From: Leishmania donovani
Taxonomy: Eukaryota > Euglenozoa > Kinetoplastea > Trypanosomatida > Trypanosomatidae
Direction of reading: 5' to 3'
DNA: 64,000 bases
Assembly: GCF_000227135.1 (NCBI RefSeq)
Contig: NC_018231.1
Span: 230,438 to 294,437 of the forward strand
Shown: one piece after another, positions 21,801 through 29,337 of the stretch
Layout: the number at the start of each line of letters is the position of its first letter
Position numbering within the stretch: position 1 is the stretch's first letter
Position numbers and translations under genes: made by a program
Notes under the pieces: model-generated
What the model was told of the DNA's origin: nothing
The model's input: the letters and a program-made list of their open reading frames with translations, nothing else
Database searches by the model: none

Positions 21801-22133
21801 GGATTGCGAAGCTGACTGTGCCCTGTCGAGCTGTGGCGGCAACGCGCCGGCTGATGTCATTGTCCATTGCGGCAGCAGCTGCGAGGAGGCGCCCCATAGG
21901 GAGGCCGTCCGTTTACCAATGTCCTGACTGCCGCGGCAACGTCGCATCGACCCGGCGCTCATCAAGTAGGCGAGAAAACCTCCATAGCACACGTAGTGCA
22001 CAATGCAGTACCACGGCTGCACCTGCCGAACGCAGTGCAGGCGGCGGAAGCGCACGAGGAAATAGGTGCCGACAAGACCAGTCAGGACGTAGCCAGCGAG
22101 TGCTACAAGACACACCTGCGCCAGCTTCGTCAT
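12813..22133 (-). CDS. giant multi-span membrane protein with dispersed ankyrin repeats
   Basis: A 3,106-residue protein in one open frame of 9.3 kb. The N-terminal third has hydrophobic segments near residues 6-28, 42-60, 155-180, 485-510, 560-580 and 665-700, separated by Ser/Arg/Ala-rich loops. Ankyrin-type motifs of the 'G.TPLH.A...G' class follow, well spaced rather than in one stack: near residues 1200 (RGALHYAAMGG) and 1235 (YAPLHYAV), 1447 (GLTALHLAVMQGS), 1600 (SPLLLAVELD), 1784 (NPVHIALVLGN), 1964 (NLFHLAAVGD) and 2614 (GLTPLHYAIANQN). Long low-complexity, polyserine and polyalanine linkers separate them. Ankyrin repeats bind proteins, so a membrane scaffold or channel-like role is possible, but no pore or selectivity motif is seen and I assign no function. 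The frame is open to 22532, but MTKLAQ at 22133, just before the first membrane span, is the better start. Confidence 0.85.
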   Translation of the reverse strand: MTKLAQVCLVALAGYVLTGLVGTYFLVRFRRLHCVRQVQPWYCIVHYVCYGGFLAYLMSAGSMRRCRGSQDIGKRTASLWGASSQLLPQWTMTSAGALPPQLDRAQSASQSSSASRVWQVCVLLGQVVLDAFLSPWTEVVPVSPSPAAATRIVRLYDIYEPLLQAIAATAFFSSFALLCNARWRYAVMGTAERHPGLWSAIVGVNTTTATAAALARATEEANKDGASILDGTSTYAAVVASLSPPMRRGSVVAPRILVQRSLAAQRRHSARAPSYVNRARDRGDSTQGNLADSGVSTRISISTPGAEDVCGGGDLPATVRANQVKRATGGLEAAAAAAASMDDVLVEDATLRGSRRKSWRRSVRPTRPQQQQKRAPSPINDDYDDIDDDDEKMWNSVEPGSSASHVTSSSLFRDNEDPSSTSSSLWRRLMRCSGRRLWPFSACVCEEGQDRTSRNGSSGDGCRGRSSRERHRHLQHLRQRLLAAFWLSDAVVVLLTFLMFALLAVARVAAATATASAWAAVEASKTQGSSGLERGRRGGQRLLTATAAVPCPTEGFVGVAGLLLLAAERVLVGRWMRLPGQLLASVSAAAAAASVETPAARQQQLRPRLPCRSWRRLGSSTFRSSLDLWHLPSTGRLHGVETAGSAAMSATATAAVASMTPVPFHFRHVLTVALLLLMLQFFSDAAWAWAAAVLLTTGSAVANLVDAVADSLRWVSTEYRRLLCRTWWELFFSFSFTPASLESVNAQEQHVAGSMPAATPGSIGGLGLPAAVGRELLVSRGNSIGMAVSATVMPPFGSRLRRHSIAHRSARLMKAGGGTGPLWMVRRLGASFAGTAVDSASSLSPPSAVTAMAATVLEEGATSVVVGKDREDDGLLSGDAPGSHGVAGGGAAVVTAISPMQFWHSVAAKVLQQSGKATGEAAEPGSSSSHALGGAEDVNGVGVVPTVAAALLHPMPTVNPLAMLSPTPGMEHLSSASARFTRENLKGSMLLKLPTVARVGGKAEAAELDMRERLLAMERAELRHEERAMRAQQLSASDTMAAASTLSDENEEKLHAGNPPAHSVVPGAREHAGHHDDDGGALENAREAQQQQSVTQDGWLSRALATVMPGFAATRCCSCEGDGVPISSLSTQLDSTSTVLNVSFNENLSLSSSATRAWINEEEGFARFLDCVRRDGDNTYALQSLLAVYGHTYRHRVDAKGRGALHYAAMGGFVQGAIFLSRIGAEPNILDKAGYAPLHYAVLYRTEVHTSPRITTESPSTAVQGARHVVGIPIVETTAVQAAAQATRRRRRDQQQRLKWVQAQLQAAYSAGSDASSGVEGRNSSGRSPQETTLTKTGRETSLRTRSDPVTTSIPGKPLAVSPLQIFTPSSQRPLSSMGVGNAAAGSTSSAVRGPNPAAIPATATAIPAAAAAAAAVVEPEEGHWYGMVGALVRLGAQVDLPTAKGLTALHLAVMQGSVGLVNTLLREGANPLLGPELETRSLASIINAASCWESDKENTEVLMKGAGKTAAPCSSGGQANDQVATHPTQQQQTLSDTPQCTSNKGRDTTSLVSSENDNSRTALGDASGSLALFTQHCEWVDMHITNAGNPIVNGHCKSPLLLAVELDADLAVASMLHCVALQATTARVVAGLSQSMVAAPRMFERPPSALLAAPQGAASQAQGCPPLASLPVAAASGDLPTSPAPRSRAFAASAAHPLADNGAGDAAMALPSPMSAAAAALSTSCSSTNVCRPGSRRMSPHTPGIADTSFSSSTTTTITAAAAIPDSPSTRTWWERCCLHGFNPVHIALVLGNAQVARVLLLRWCYTEDVAHNRDAAAAPHKCVRDAEKLGGRARELSSNEPRTTISTTPALPESALATTTTTVPPLLSSQATAGPDVTDSTLLDFASGANISFHVDGLAAEQQQQQPVLAHVAAPLSEEADGCSQYTSVSGEAAAAAAPTAAISLGSSTGPAAFWVRSLRLNLFHLAAVGDSTECLAYVLRWRGAPDYVPCALDEVFENEQRAESVRRESATATQDAYQRRRQRRRLRAYQSSQAACDLAGVAESLAMVAATTEPSAPNMEEYVFPADAGSSSAGAPGVGHMMASGGGAAAAEAAPLLEKMVELDDFSRSPSSLPAAATTSEVVVGIEEALQRSLGPSSTDPSRTCTTEMSFKSDTDVIASSSTSDIFNHTWSSATLSAESNEAASTAGAPTTPPRERRTRAKQQGFVRALVTLLQTNIRVDAVRRRVRKTVFGSSTFRKTTSPRRVNSRRQSSQRPRMGRGDDEDGDGSNDNTVMAKTCFGSISAAAALHTGMAVCYASMDHPPRRRKRGEYGSEKDADGSSSRSRSSSSSSNHENVKCHIVEAPGAPRELYRQAKGAERPRRLRQQRTRAFVSAVAKLRHCIAGVPIDITHLAAVETAVDRACAQMASSSARRALQQALLIVARRLQNQHRRAQLVTGLSCVAAAATAAMEAAAAQDDGQASRAESDDEPTTIPTTLAAVEASTGDVGGNRDSVSAGTSESLISSLSRSRQRDRATEAAHHHHRHRCSSPSCPSPDSASALSYYSSLHSIITTTTTTVRGSSPAAPDERASVSASDEEKPRGRRQHRQQSTLRLLRTLSAELNALDTRGLTPLHYAIANQNASMVYLLCAYGATFVFASEQTEAHLMGRSAEVIAAAAAVEHHTDGCDMMTVAASDTQPAASQDELQSTTAPTNFMSQAWSLPTAWAYARAQLSSPSINVSTDTLSSFGKRYYAQLTPPMQEALRRAAKTGSAEYLLWMPTQEDREAERQQRKLLSPLPVSEARDAVPTNPQRSVSLLAPHAVLSPAAPTTTVMSATVAKRSSPANAQLHSASPVMVPASCLTVASQRPATMAATLTAALGISDADVATRAAATAPDAFLSTEEPLAKASMMTGSVKDGSGGGDALGAQLQTHLIHQDIKTLQSMIAGKASSKVNGGSGEDLAACLHPPPQRLRASPNADVSLDEAKDEATVAANLMAGRSFKQDVARETPRQPNASSSSAPKTSAAMRTPAAATSVGAEGTGSTGITELTRGARGAAVPPSSPSSNAAAAAVEYTLLEPHDVFITHVVRNPAKAESIMRAAMEGTALRYLFLASVVSGDSL

Positions 22134-23493
22134 GCTGCACCCTCTGTGGTGTGTCGCTGCGCTGGTCTTCAAGCTCAAAAAGGAGGGAAGGGAAGGGAAT
22201 GGAAGACGGCAACACACACGCACGGAGTGCGAGTGCGAGTGTGCGAGTGGGCTGTCGACGAAAGCGAGAGTGATCACTCGCAAAAGAGGGAGCGGTATGG
22301 CACTCCAATATACATACCCATCCGTACACAGGCGCTCGCGCATGTAGACAAGCGCTGCCGACGACAGCGAGACGGTGACTGCCCGCAGAGGTGCCGACAA
22401 CGCAGCAAAAACGCCTCTCGCACGTCGCAGCGATTGAAGCAGAGGAAAGAATGAATGAGAGAAGAATGATGATGAGGAAGGGAGAAGGTGTGGTGGTGAA
22501 TCACAGAAAGAAAAGTGGATGGGAGAAAGCAAGAAGGGTTATGGAGGGGAGGAGGGAGGTTGGTGACGACACGCAGCAGTAGCAGCAGCAGCAGAAGGAC
22601 GGATGGGGTGAGTATAAGATAAACCAACCAAACAAGAAGCAGCAGCCCACTGTGGCACCGACGGCGTCGACAACAAGGGAGAGGTAACGTGTATGTGCGT
22701 GTGTGTATATACGAGAGAGAGGGAGGTAGGGACGGGGAGGGAGGGGGCAGAGTGCGTGAGCGAAGCACACGCGTTACGGGGCCTACACGTCTCTCTCTCT
22801 GCGCCTTGTGTGGGTGCGTGCGCGCGTGGCTGTGCGCGGGAGTGTATGCGTAGACGTATATATATGCATATGCATGTATAGAAGACTGCGCCACTGAGTG
22901 CTGTCTGCGTGTTGGGGGTGGGGTAGGGAGGAGGGCTGCGTGGGGAGAGGCACGCGCTGACTTTGTCCTTGTCGTGCCTTGTGCAGGTACACTCACATGG
23001 ACCCACCACTACCCATCCACAGACACACAAGTAAGCGCGCGCAGACTTGTTGGACACAGGAGAGGGGGTGGGTGGGTAGGTGGTGGAACGAGGATGGGGG
23101 CGAGCTGCCTGAGTTGCTGGAGGCACCGACAACTGTGGTGTGAAGAGCGAGGAAAGATGCGCGACGGGGAAACGATGGCTGTGAATGTGTGGGTGTGTGC
23201 GTTTCCAGTCATGCACACCCCGCGCACACATAAATGAAAAACTTCAGCACACACACACGCACACACAGGGTGAGTGAGTGGGAGGGAGGGAGGGAGTTGA
23301 TGTGGTTGCGGAGAGCAAGAGAGAAAGGTGTGCGGTCACACCGTGAAGCATAACAACACGCGCGTGAGTGTCTGCCAGCCCGCGCTCAACGGGCGGCACT
23401 GCCGCAGGGCCTTGGAGAGAGGCGCTCATCGATGTGCGCGCGCGTGATTGTCTGTGTGTATCTTCGAGTCTTGTCAACTGTTGATGCAAAGCA

Positions 23494-23868
23494 GACACAC
23501 ACGTGCACACGCACATCACACACACACACACGTGCACACACACGTGCACACGCACATCACACACACACACACACGTGCACACACACACACACACGTGCAC
23601 ACGCACATCACACACACACACACGTGCACACGCANNNNNNNNNNNNNNNNNNNNNNNNNNNNNNNNNNNNNNNNNNNNNNNNNNNNNNNNNNNNNNNNNN
23701 NNNNNNNNNNNNNNNNNNNNNNNNNNNNNNNNNACACACACACACGTGCACACGCACATCACACACACACACACGTGCACACGCACATCACACACACACA
23801 CACGTGCACACGCACATCACACACACACACACGTGCACACACACACACACACACGTGCACACACACAC
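23494..23868. repeat. CA-rich minisatellite with CACGTG cores
   Basis: Tandem units of about 28-29 bases, each a CA run followed by ACGTGCACACGCACATC. At least four units are visible on the right of the gap and three or more partial or variant units on the left. Each unit carries the palindrome CACGTG. The array is cut by N at 23635-23733, so its true length is unknown. Confidence 0.88.
23635..23733. other. assembly gap
   Basis: 99 N inside the CA minisatellite; a placeholder size, so copy number cannot be counted. Confidence 0.98.
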
Positions 23869-24127
23869 GGGAGAGATCAATGCTATGACATGGGAACCGT
23901 TTTCGAGGGTTGCATGGCTCCTTTAAGCGGTACCTGTGCACGAGACGCGTGCGGCGATGCGCGGTCACTCCTTTCCTCTCCTCGGCATCTCTACTTCTCA
24001 GCGCCAGGGAGACGGGAGGGGAGGGGGAGGAGGGTTGCACATGCACCGCCATAAACGCGCGCACTCGACCCGTTTCTCCGTAGTGTGCATGTGTGTGTGT
24101 GTGTGTAGGAAACAATGTGCCGCACGT

Positions 24128-24631
24128 TTACGCATCCTCGCCATCGCCGTCTGAGTCACGTGACGACGATGCGGACGCTGACGATGATAAAGCAGAGCCG
24201 TCCGAGCTCACGTCTGAGTCCGAGTCCAGCCTGCTGCGCAACTTCTCCTCGAGTCGCTGCTTCTTCTTCGCCTTTTTGGCGGCGCGGCGGCTGCGCTTCT
24301 TCGCCTGTATGCTTTCTAGTTTCGTGACTTTCTCATGATGCACCTGACGACGTTGCTGCAGCTCCGCTGCTGCGGCGGCCGCGGCGCGGAGGTGCTGCTG
24401 GCGCACCTCCTCACGCTCCTCTGCAATACGCGTGTTGGTGTTCGTCTTACCGCCGGCGCCGGCGATGGTGGACCGAAGCCGCGGCAGCGAGCGCATCGTC
24501 GCGATACTGCGGATGTACGATTCATGCTCGCGCTGCAGCCGCGCGTCACGGGCGGCCTTCTCCTCCGGCGTTAGCAGCGGCGGCGGCGCGTTGCCGCCGT
24601 GGTTGTTGCCGCTGGAAGAAGAGATAGACAT
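24128..24631 (-). CDS. small charged protein with coiled coil and acidic serine tail
   Basis: A 167-residue soluble protein I cannot assign with confidence. Residues 20-45 hold a tidy helical segment (EEKAARDARLQREHESYI), 68-105 form a probable coiled coil with an alanine run, 105-132 are strongly basic (KKRSRRAAKKAKKKQR, a likely nuclear localisation signal), and the last 35 residues are Asp/Ser-rich. Basic helix plus acidic Ser tail recalls small nucleolar, splicing or chromatin-associated proteins, and loosely the PRKRIP1 family, but its diagnostic N-terminal motif is missing. The start is the first ATG of the frame. The length and tidy helix make it a credible gene despite its size. Confidence 0.72.
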   Translation of the reverse strand: MSISSSSGNNHGGNAPPPLLTPEEKAARDARLQREHESYIRSIATMRSLPRLRSTIAGAGGKTNTNTRIAEEREEVRQQHLRAAAAAAAELQQRRQVHHEKVTKLESIQAKKRSRRAAKKAKKKQRLEEKLRSRLDSDSDVSSDGSALSSSASASSSRDSDGDGEDA

Positions 24632-25305
24632 GCTTTACCGATGAGTGGCGGGGCGAAGAAGGGCGCTTGCCGTAGTACTGACACAGAAATGTGTATGTGT
24701 GTGTGATGGCGCTTATGTGGTATGCGTGTTTATGTGAACAGAGGGGGAGAGAAGAGCGTAGGTGAGGAAGCGGAGGAACATCACGCGGAAGGGGCCGTCT
24801 AACGAACGGCAAGGCGCTTCTCGCTGTGTTTTCTCTGCGGCGTCCTTGGGTGGACGTGCGTGTTCTGCCGTTCATCGACCTGCAAGCGGCGCGAGATCTG
24901 CTCGCCGTGGAACTCACACTCACGCACACACGTGCACAGCACGAGAGCAAAGGACAGAGGGCGACACGGGGAGGGGCCGCAGCACCACAAAGAGAGGAAG
25001 AGAGAACGCGCACGTGGAGCACCCCTCCCCCTTCCCCAAGAGAGGCACGACCCCCCCCCCCCACTGCGTCCTCCAAAAAACAAGAAGGATGCATGCGTAT
25101 ATGCATACAAACATATGCTTGTATGCGTGGGTATACCTAGAGATACATAGCGCTATGGAGTCGATGCGTTTTCGCTTGCAGGTGTGTACACTTCTGGTGC
25201 ACGTGGGCAGTGTGTCCACGCTACAGCACACACAACACACAACACACACGCTGAGAGAGAGAGAGAGGGAGAGAGGCAGGCGCTTGAGCAACGCAGCTCC
25301 ATCAA

Positions 25306-25355
<50 letters not shown>

Positions 25356-25467
25356 AGAAAGATGCGACAGAGACCACAGCAACGAGCCAGCCATGCCGGT
25401 TTCTCCGCGTTTGCGAGCAGAGTTACTGCAGTGATCAGATATCTTGCACACCCTCCCTCTCTGCGCA
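24632..25467. other. spacer with long CA run, no gene seen
   Basis: Carries GA and CA simple repeats and C runs (25050-25061). It should hold the 5' leader of the small protein gene and the 3' UTR of the 1,289-residue protein gene. Confidence 0.55.
25307..25352. repeat. CA microsatellite
   Basis: An uninterrupted (CA)n run of 23 units, about 120 bases beyond the stop codon of the gene at 25468, so probably within its 3' UTR. Confidence 0.95.
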
Positions 25468-28400
25468 CTACTGGTGCCGCTTTACTTCTTCTCGCCGCTT
25501 GTTCGTGGCCTCGAGGGAGGGCGTGCAGCGCGCCGCCCATTGCGCAGTCTTGTGTGCTCTGCTGCTGCTCGCATTCTCGCGTGGCGGCGAGGCCGCAGCG
25601 GTGATGGGGAGTGATGGAGCGCTGACATGAGTCGACTTTCCTTTCGCGCTTTTCGGTGCCTTAGCAGCTGATGGCGGATCGCTGACGCAGTTCCCCGAAC
25701 GCGGACGCAGCAGCGACAGCGATGGGCCTGCGAGCGGGGCCGCCGTGGTGAACGTCGGAGTGGCAATAGATGCCCCGGGATCTGCAGATATGGTACGTGG
25801 AAGCGCAAAGACATTCGCCGGGGAGGCACACAATATCGACCTCGTTGTCGCTTTCGCCGCCGTGTCTCCTCGCAAGTTCTGGCGCAGGCGAGCACGGTCG
25901 TCAGCGCGGTGTCGGCGCTCAGTCGACTGAGCACCGCCGCTGCAGCCGCTCTTTTTCCGCTTCGTCACTGTCTGACTAGACGCTGGCACAGACGACGGCG
26001 CCGGCGAGCGTCGAGCATGCACTGCGTCGCTGCGGCCATCATCGCCGCCGTTATTTTCACGCAGCCGCTTAGTGCCAGCGTGGCGAGGCGACGGCTGCTG
26101 CTGCTGTTGATGCAGCCGATCCGTGTGCGGCATGGACGCGTCATCTGCCGCTGTTGCTTCGGCTACGGATGCCAGTGGTGGCTGGCGGAGGGGAGCCGTC
26201 GGTGGCGTGGAGGAGGACGCTGTAGCAAACGCGATGTCCGCACGTCCTTCACCGCTGCGAGTGACGCTGAGGCACGCCAACTCTTCGCTTCTGCCGGCGC
26301 GGTACGATGAGGGCGCGACGTCCCCCTGCTCTGTCACGATGCTGCTGCCGTCGGTGTGCGACGCCACCGCTTCCACCCCCATGCCTTCTGGCCTCATCAT
26401 CGCCCTTTCGTGGTAGTGATGCGTTCTGGGGTCCTGTGGCTGGGGTGAGACGCTGTACGATGCTTCTGAGCCTCCGTACGCCCGTGCCAGTCTTGTGCCG
26501 TTTCCGCTCTGGCTGCCTTGGGTAGTCTCGCCATCCTGAGAGAGCGGTGTATAGCGCCGAGGGCCGCCGCCTGGGCTGCACCGACTCGTACTCGGACTGC
26601 AACGCGTATCACCGCCGGCAAGCGTGGCAGTCCTCGCTGCCTGCAGCGAGTGAACCCGCTGCTGCTGCCTGCGCAGGATATCATCGGCTTCGTCAGCCCA
26701 CCGGAAGTCCATGTTGGAGACTGAGCGCCGTGCTGCCCTATCCTCGGGCAGAGATGGGTGCGGATGACGCTGCTGTGGCTCTTCCCTATGCTTTGATGGA
26801 TTGAAGGACTCGTGACTGGCATGAGATGGTGGGGAGGTCGAGGGCGAGGAGGGGGGGACCGAGACATCAGCCACAGAAGCAGGGACAGGGTTTGCCGTGC
26901 GCGCTGCTTTTTTCACGCTTGATAAGCCACACTCCGCATGGCCTTCAGCAGGGACACCTCGCGGCGCGGCGGTAGCGCGCCGTTGCGCAGGACACTCGAG
27001 AGAAGGCCGCTGGGGCGACAAGGATACCGTCGATGCCGGCTCCCCAGCATCTCCTTCCGCGTCCTCTTCGTCGCCGCCAACACGCTCGTCCTCGACGCCA
27101 ACAGCAACAGGCGCCACCGAGCCGCCATCACGCCTGCCCTGGCCGTCGTCACCGGCTTCCGCAGAGGAAGATGCATCCACCGGCGAATCCGGCGCCGTGG
27201 CGTCCCGCGGTTTAGCGTCGTCTTCCTTCGCTGCGGTATCGGCACTCGTACGGCTTTCCTGGCTGATGTTTGAGACTGTCATCACAGCCTTCTCTTTCTT
27301 CAAGTGAATCACCTGCGGGGGTGAAGCGCCCATCACGGCGGCGTCTGCTGCATGGTTGCCAGCGCAGAGCTCATCCGTGGCGCCGGCACCGCTGTCTGCC
27401 ATATTAGTCGGAGAGGGAGCCGGAGAGGCCGGCGGCTGCGAAGCTGCAGAAAGTGCTGTCGGCGTTGGTGGGGTCTGAGCGTCACGTGGGCACCGCTCTT
27501 GCGGGAGTGGTGTCGACCAGCACGATGGGGGCGGCAGCGGCGACTGCGATGGCGATCCAGGCACCGGAGTGTGAGGCGAATACTCCAAATCACTTCCTTC
27601 ACTTGCTTGACGGGGACGACGGCGCTGCAGCCGCAACCGCATCTGCTGCCGGCACGGTGGACTGAAGACGAGCCCGTTAGGGTCCGCCACCGGGCTCATC
27701 GACGTCGACACCCTGGTGGTGTGCCTGCGACGTATCGGCGAATCGAGCTGAGAGCTGTCCTCTCCATTTCTCGTGAGGCCACACGGCAGCGCTGACACGG
27801 CGAGTGCGGTCATGGTATCCTCCAGCACCACAATCGGCTTTGGCGATGGCGTCGAAAGACCTGCATAGGTGCCCACCACAGGGCACGGGCGCCATTGCTC
27901 AGGAGCTCCAGCTGATGGAGAGGTGGCGAGGGACAGAAACCCCACATCGTTGCCGTCCTCTTCACCTCTTTCGCCGTGCTCTGCGTCCTCTTCCTCATTG
28001 CGGCCGCCCCCTTCGGCAGACGGGCCCGTGTCGTGCGAGCTGCGGTAGTGGCAGTAGAGATGATAAGACCGAACGGGTGTGGTCGTGGCAGTGGCACTCT
28101 CCCACGCGCCGCACGACTCCGCCGCCTTCTCTTGTTGCGCAAGTGTGTGCGCCTGTTCATCATCAACGGCCCCGCGGCTCTCCCCATCACTGCCTCTGTA
28201 AGCGGAATGCTCCAACGGAGGACTGCAGCCTGCATCGCGTCCAGAGCCATCGCGCCTGCCCTTCTCGTCTGTTCTCACGGCGGCTGCTGACGTGGATGGC
28301 GTGTGCATGTGCAACGCCGGGGCGGCCGATGCCGCTTCCACTGACCACGTGTTGACACAGGGCTCGGCCTCCTCGTTCCCGTCGATGCAATTCGCGCTGT

Positions 28401-29337
28401 CGTCCTGCTCAAGACTCATGGGCGCCGCCGACGCGCATGACAACGAAACGTCCGACGTTGGAGCTAGGAGCGCCCGGTGAGGCGGCGAGGCGGCGGACAG
28501 GGCGCACCCTCGGTAAGGCTGCAGCAGAACAGCGCTGCCGCGGCCGCCATCATTGTCGACATCCCGGTTGCTGTCGGATCCGCGCTGCACCGATGAAAGC
28601 GGCGCGGGCACAGACGCCGACGCTATGACGGCGTCAGGGTGAGAAAGGGCTGTCGCGGCGCTCCGCGACTCCGAGGCACGCCCTCTGTCCACACCACTGG
28701 CTGATTGGGCATTCGCACACGCCTGCGGCACGCGCAGCGGCGTCGAAACCGACGTCTGCTCCACATCCGCGGAGGTGCATTGCTCGGTGGGTGGGGCAGC
28801 GACGCTCGATGCGACGTCGGGCAAACTCCCTTTCCAGGCCCTCTGTGATTCGTTCCCCCCCTTGTCGTCTCGGCTTTCCTGAAGAGACGCTGTTGTTGCC
28901 ACTGCAGTAGCCGCATTCGATGGAGCACCGCGAGATTGTTCTCCTGGCGCAATCGCCGCCGCGGGTGCAGTCGACGGCGCCATCGACGCGGACGGAGCGG
29001 AGGTGTCGAGCTGGGTGGTGACTTCTCCAAAGAGCGACCTCGCCCACCTCCGATCATCGGCGCAATAATGGTGGCCTTGAGCATCGTTGCTCTCGCCGTT
29101 GCCCTTCGCGGACAGGCGGAGGTACAAGAGGCGCTCGAGGGTGAGGGGCACTCTAGCTGGCGCGTAGAGCTGCTCCCAAAGCGCGTACGCACTCGCCTGT
29201 ATCACGTGCGCCTCGTCAGCGCGTGGTGCGCAGCCACCGTCGTTTTTCCCTTCTGCTTGTCCCGTCTGCGGAGGCGGCTTCGGCGCGGATGCGGAGGAGA
29301 GCGGACAGAAAGACCGCTGGTGCTGCTGCTGCTGCAT
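25468..29337 (-). CDS. large disordered protein of unknown function
   Basis: A 1,289-residue protein, unrecognised. One segment near the N-terminus (about residues 45-105) looks folded, with ALWEQLYAPARVPLTLERLL and a following RRWARSLFGEV helix. The rest is mostly Ser/Ala/Pro/Glu-rich and probably unstructured. Short basic clusters near the C-terminal third (GTKRLRENN, VTKRKKSG) could be nuclear localisation signals, and a conserved-looking patch FRWADEADDILRRQQQR lies about three quarters along. No membrane span or enzyme motif is seen. The start at 29337 (MQQQQHQ) is preferred: the 22 upstream codons are hydrophobic and Cys-rich and read like translated leader. Codon use is GC-rich, as in the flanking genes. 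Confidence 0.78.
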   Translation of the reverse strand: MQQQQHQRSFCPLSSASAPKPPPQTGQAEGKNDGGCAPRADEAHVIQASAYALWEQLYAPARVPLTLERLLYLRLSAKGNGESNDAQGHHYCADDRRWARSLFGEVTTQLDTSAPSASMAPSTAPAAAIAPGEQSRGAPSNAATAVATTASLQESRDDKGGNESQRAWKGSLPDVASSVAAPPTEQCTSADVEQTSVSTPLRVPQACANAQSASGVDRGRASESRSAATALSHPDAVIASASVPAPLSSVQRGSDSNRDVDNDGGRGSAVLLQPYRGCALSAASPPHRALLAPTSDVSLSCASAAPMSLEQDDSANCIDGNEEAEPCVNTWSVEAASAAPALHMHTPSTSAAAVRTDEKGRRDGSGRDAGCSPPLEHSAYRGSDGESRGAVDDEQAHTLAQQEKAAESCGAWESATATTTPVRSYHLYCHYRSSHDTGPSAEGGGRNEEEDAEHGERGEEDGNDVGFLSLATSPSAGAPEQWRPCPVVGTYAGLSTPSPKPIVVLEDTMTALAVSALPCGLTRNGEDSSQLDSPIRRRHTTRVSTSMSPVADPNGLVFSPPCRQQMRLRLQRRRPRQASEGSDLEYSPHTPVPGSPSQSPLPPPSCWSTPLPQERCPRDAQTPPTPTALSAASQPPASPAPSPTNMADSGAGATDELCAGNHAADAAVMGASPPQVIHLKKEKAVMTVSNISQESRTSADTAAKEDDAKPRDATAPDSPVDASSSAEAGDDGQGRRDGGSVAPVAVGVEDERVGGDEEDAEGDAGEPASTVSLSPQRPSLECPAQRRATAAPRGVPAEGHAECGLSSVKKAARTANPVPASVADVSVPPSSPSTSPPSHASHESFNPSKHREEPQQRHPHPSLPEDRAARRSVSNMDFRWADEADDILRRQQQRVHSLQAARTATLAGGDTRCSPSTSRCSPGGGPRRYTPLSQDGETTQGSQSGNGTRLARAYGGSEASYSVSPQPQDPRTHHYHERAMMRPEGMGVEAVASHTDGSSIVTEQGDVAPSSYRAGRSEELACLSVTRSGEGRADIAFATASSSTPPTAPLRQPPLASVAEATAADDASMPHTDRLHQQQQQPSPRHAGTKRLRENNGGDDGRSDAVHARRSPAPSSVPASSQTVTKRKKSGCSGGAQSTERRHRADDRARLRQNLRGDTAAKATTRSILCASPANVFALPRTISADPGASIATPTFTTAAPLAGPSLSLLRPRSGNCVSDPPSAAKAPKSAKGKSTHVSAPSLPITAAASPPRENASSSRAHKTAQWAARCTPSLEATNKRREEVKRHQ

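Larger units (their letters stand above)
22134..24127. other. gene-free spacer of about 2 kb
   Basis: Holds purine-rich plus-strand runs (polypyrimidine on the minus strand, near 22440-22560 and 22700-22750) that could direct splicing of the giant gene, GT and GTAT runs, and the CA minisatellite at 23494-23868. No frame looks like protein. Confidence 0.6.

Noticed and set aside
12813..22133. A TRP-type channel or an ankyrin-DHHC palmitoyl-transferase
   Set aside because: No DHHC cysteine motif and no recognisable pore segment; the membrane segments precede the ankyrin motifs, unlike in TRP channels.
23494..23868. CRISPR-like array of short repeats
   Set aside because: There are no unique spacers; units are simple CA runs with a fixed core, and the genome is eukaryotic.
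24128..24631. Naming the small protein as PRKRIP1 (DUF1168)
   Set aside because: The basic coiled coil and acidic Ser tail are similar, but the typical N-terminal motif is not visible. Composition alone is too weak.
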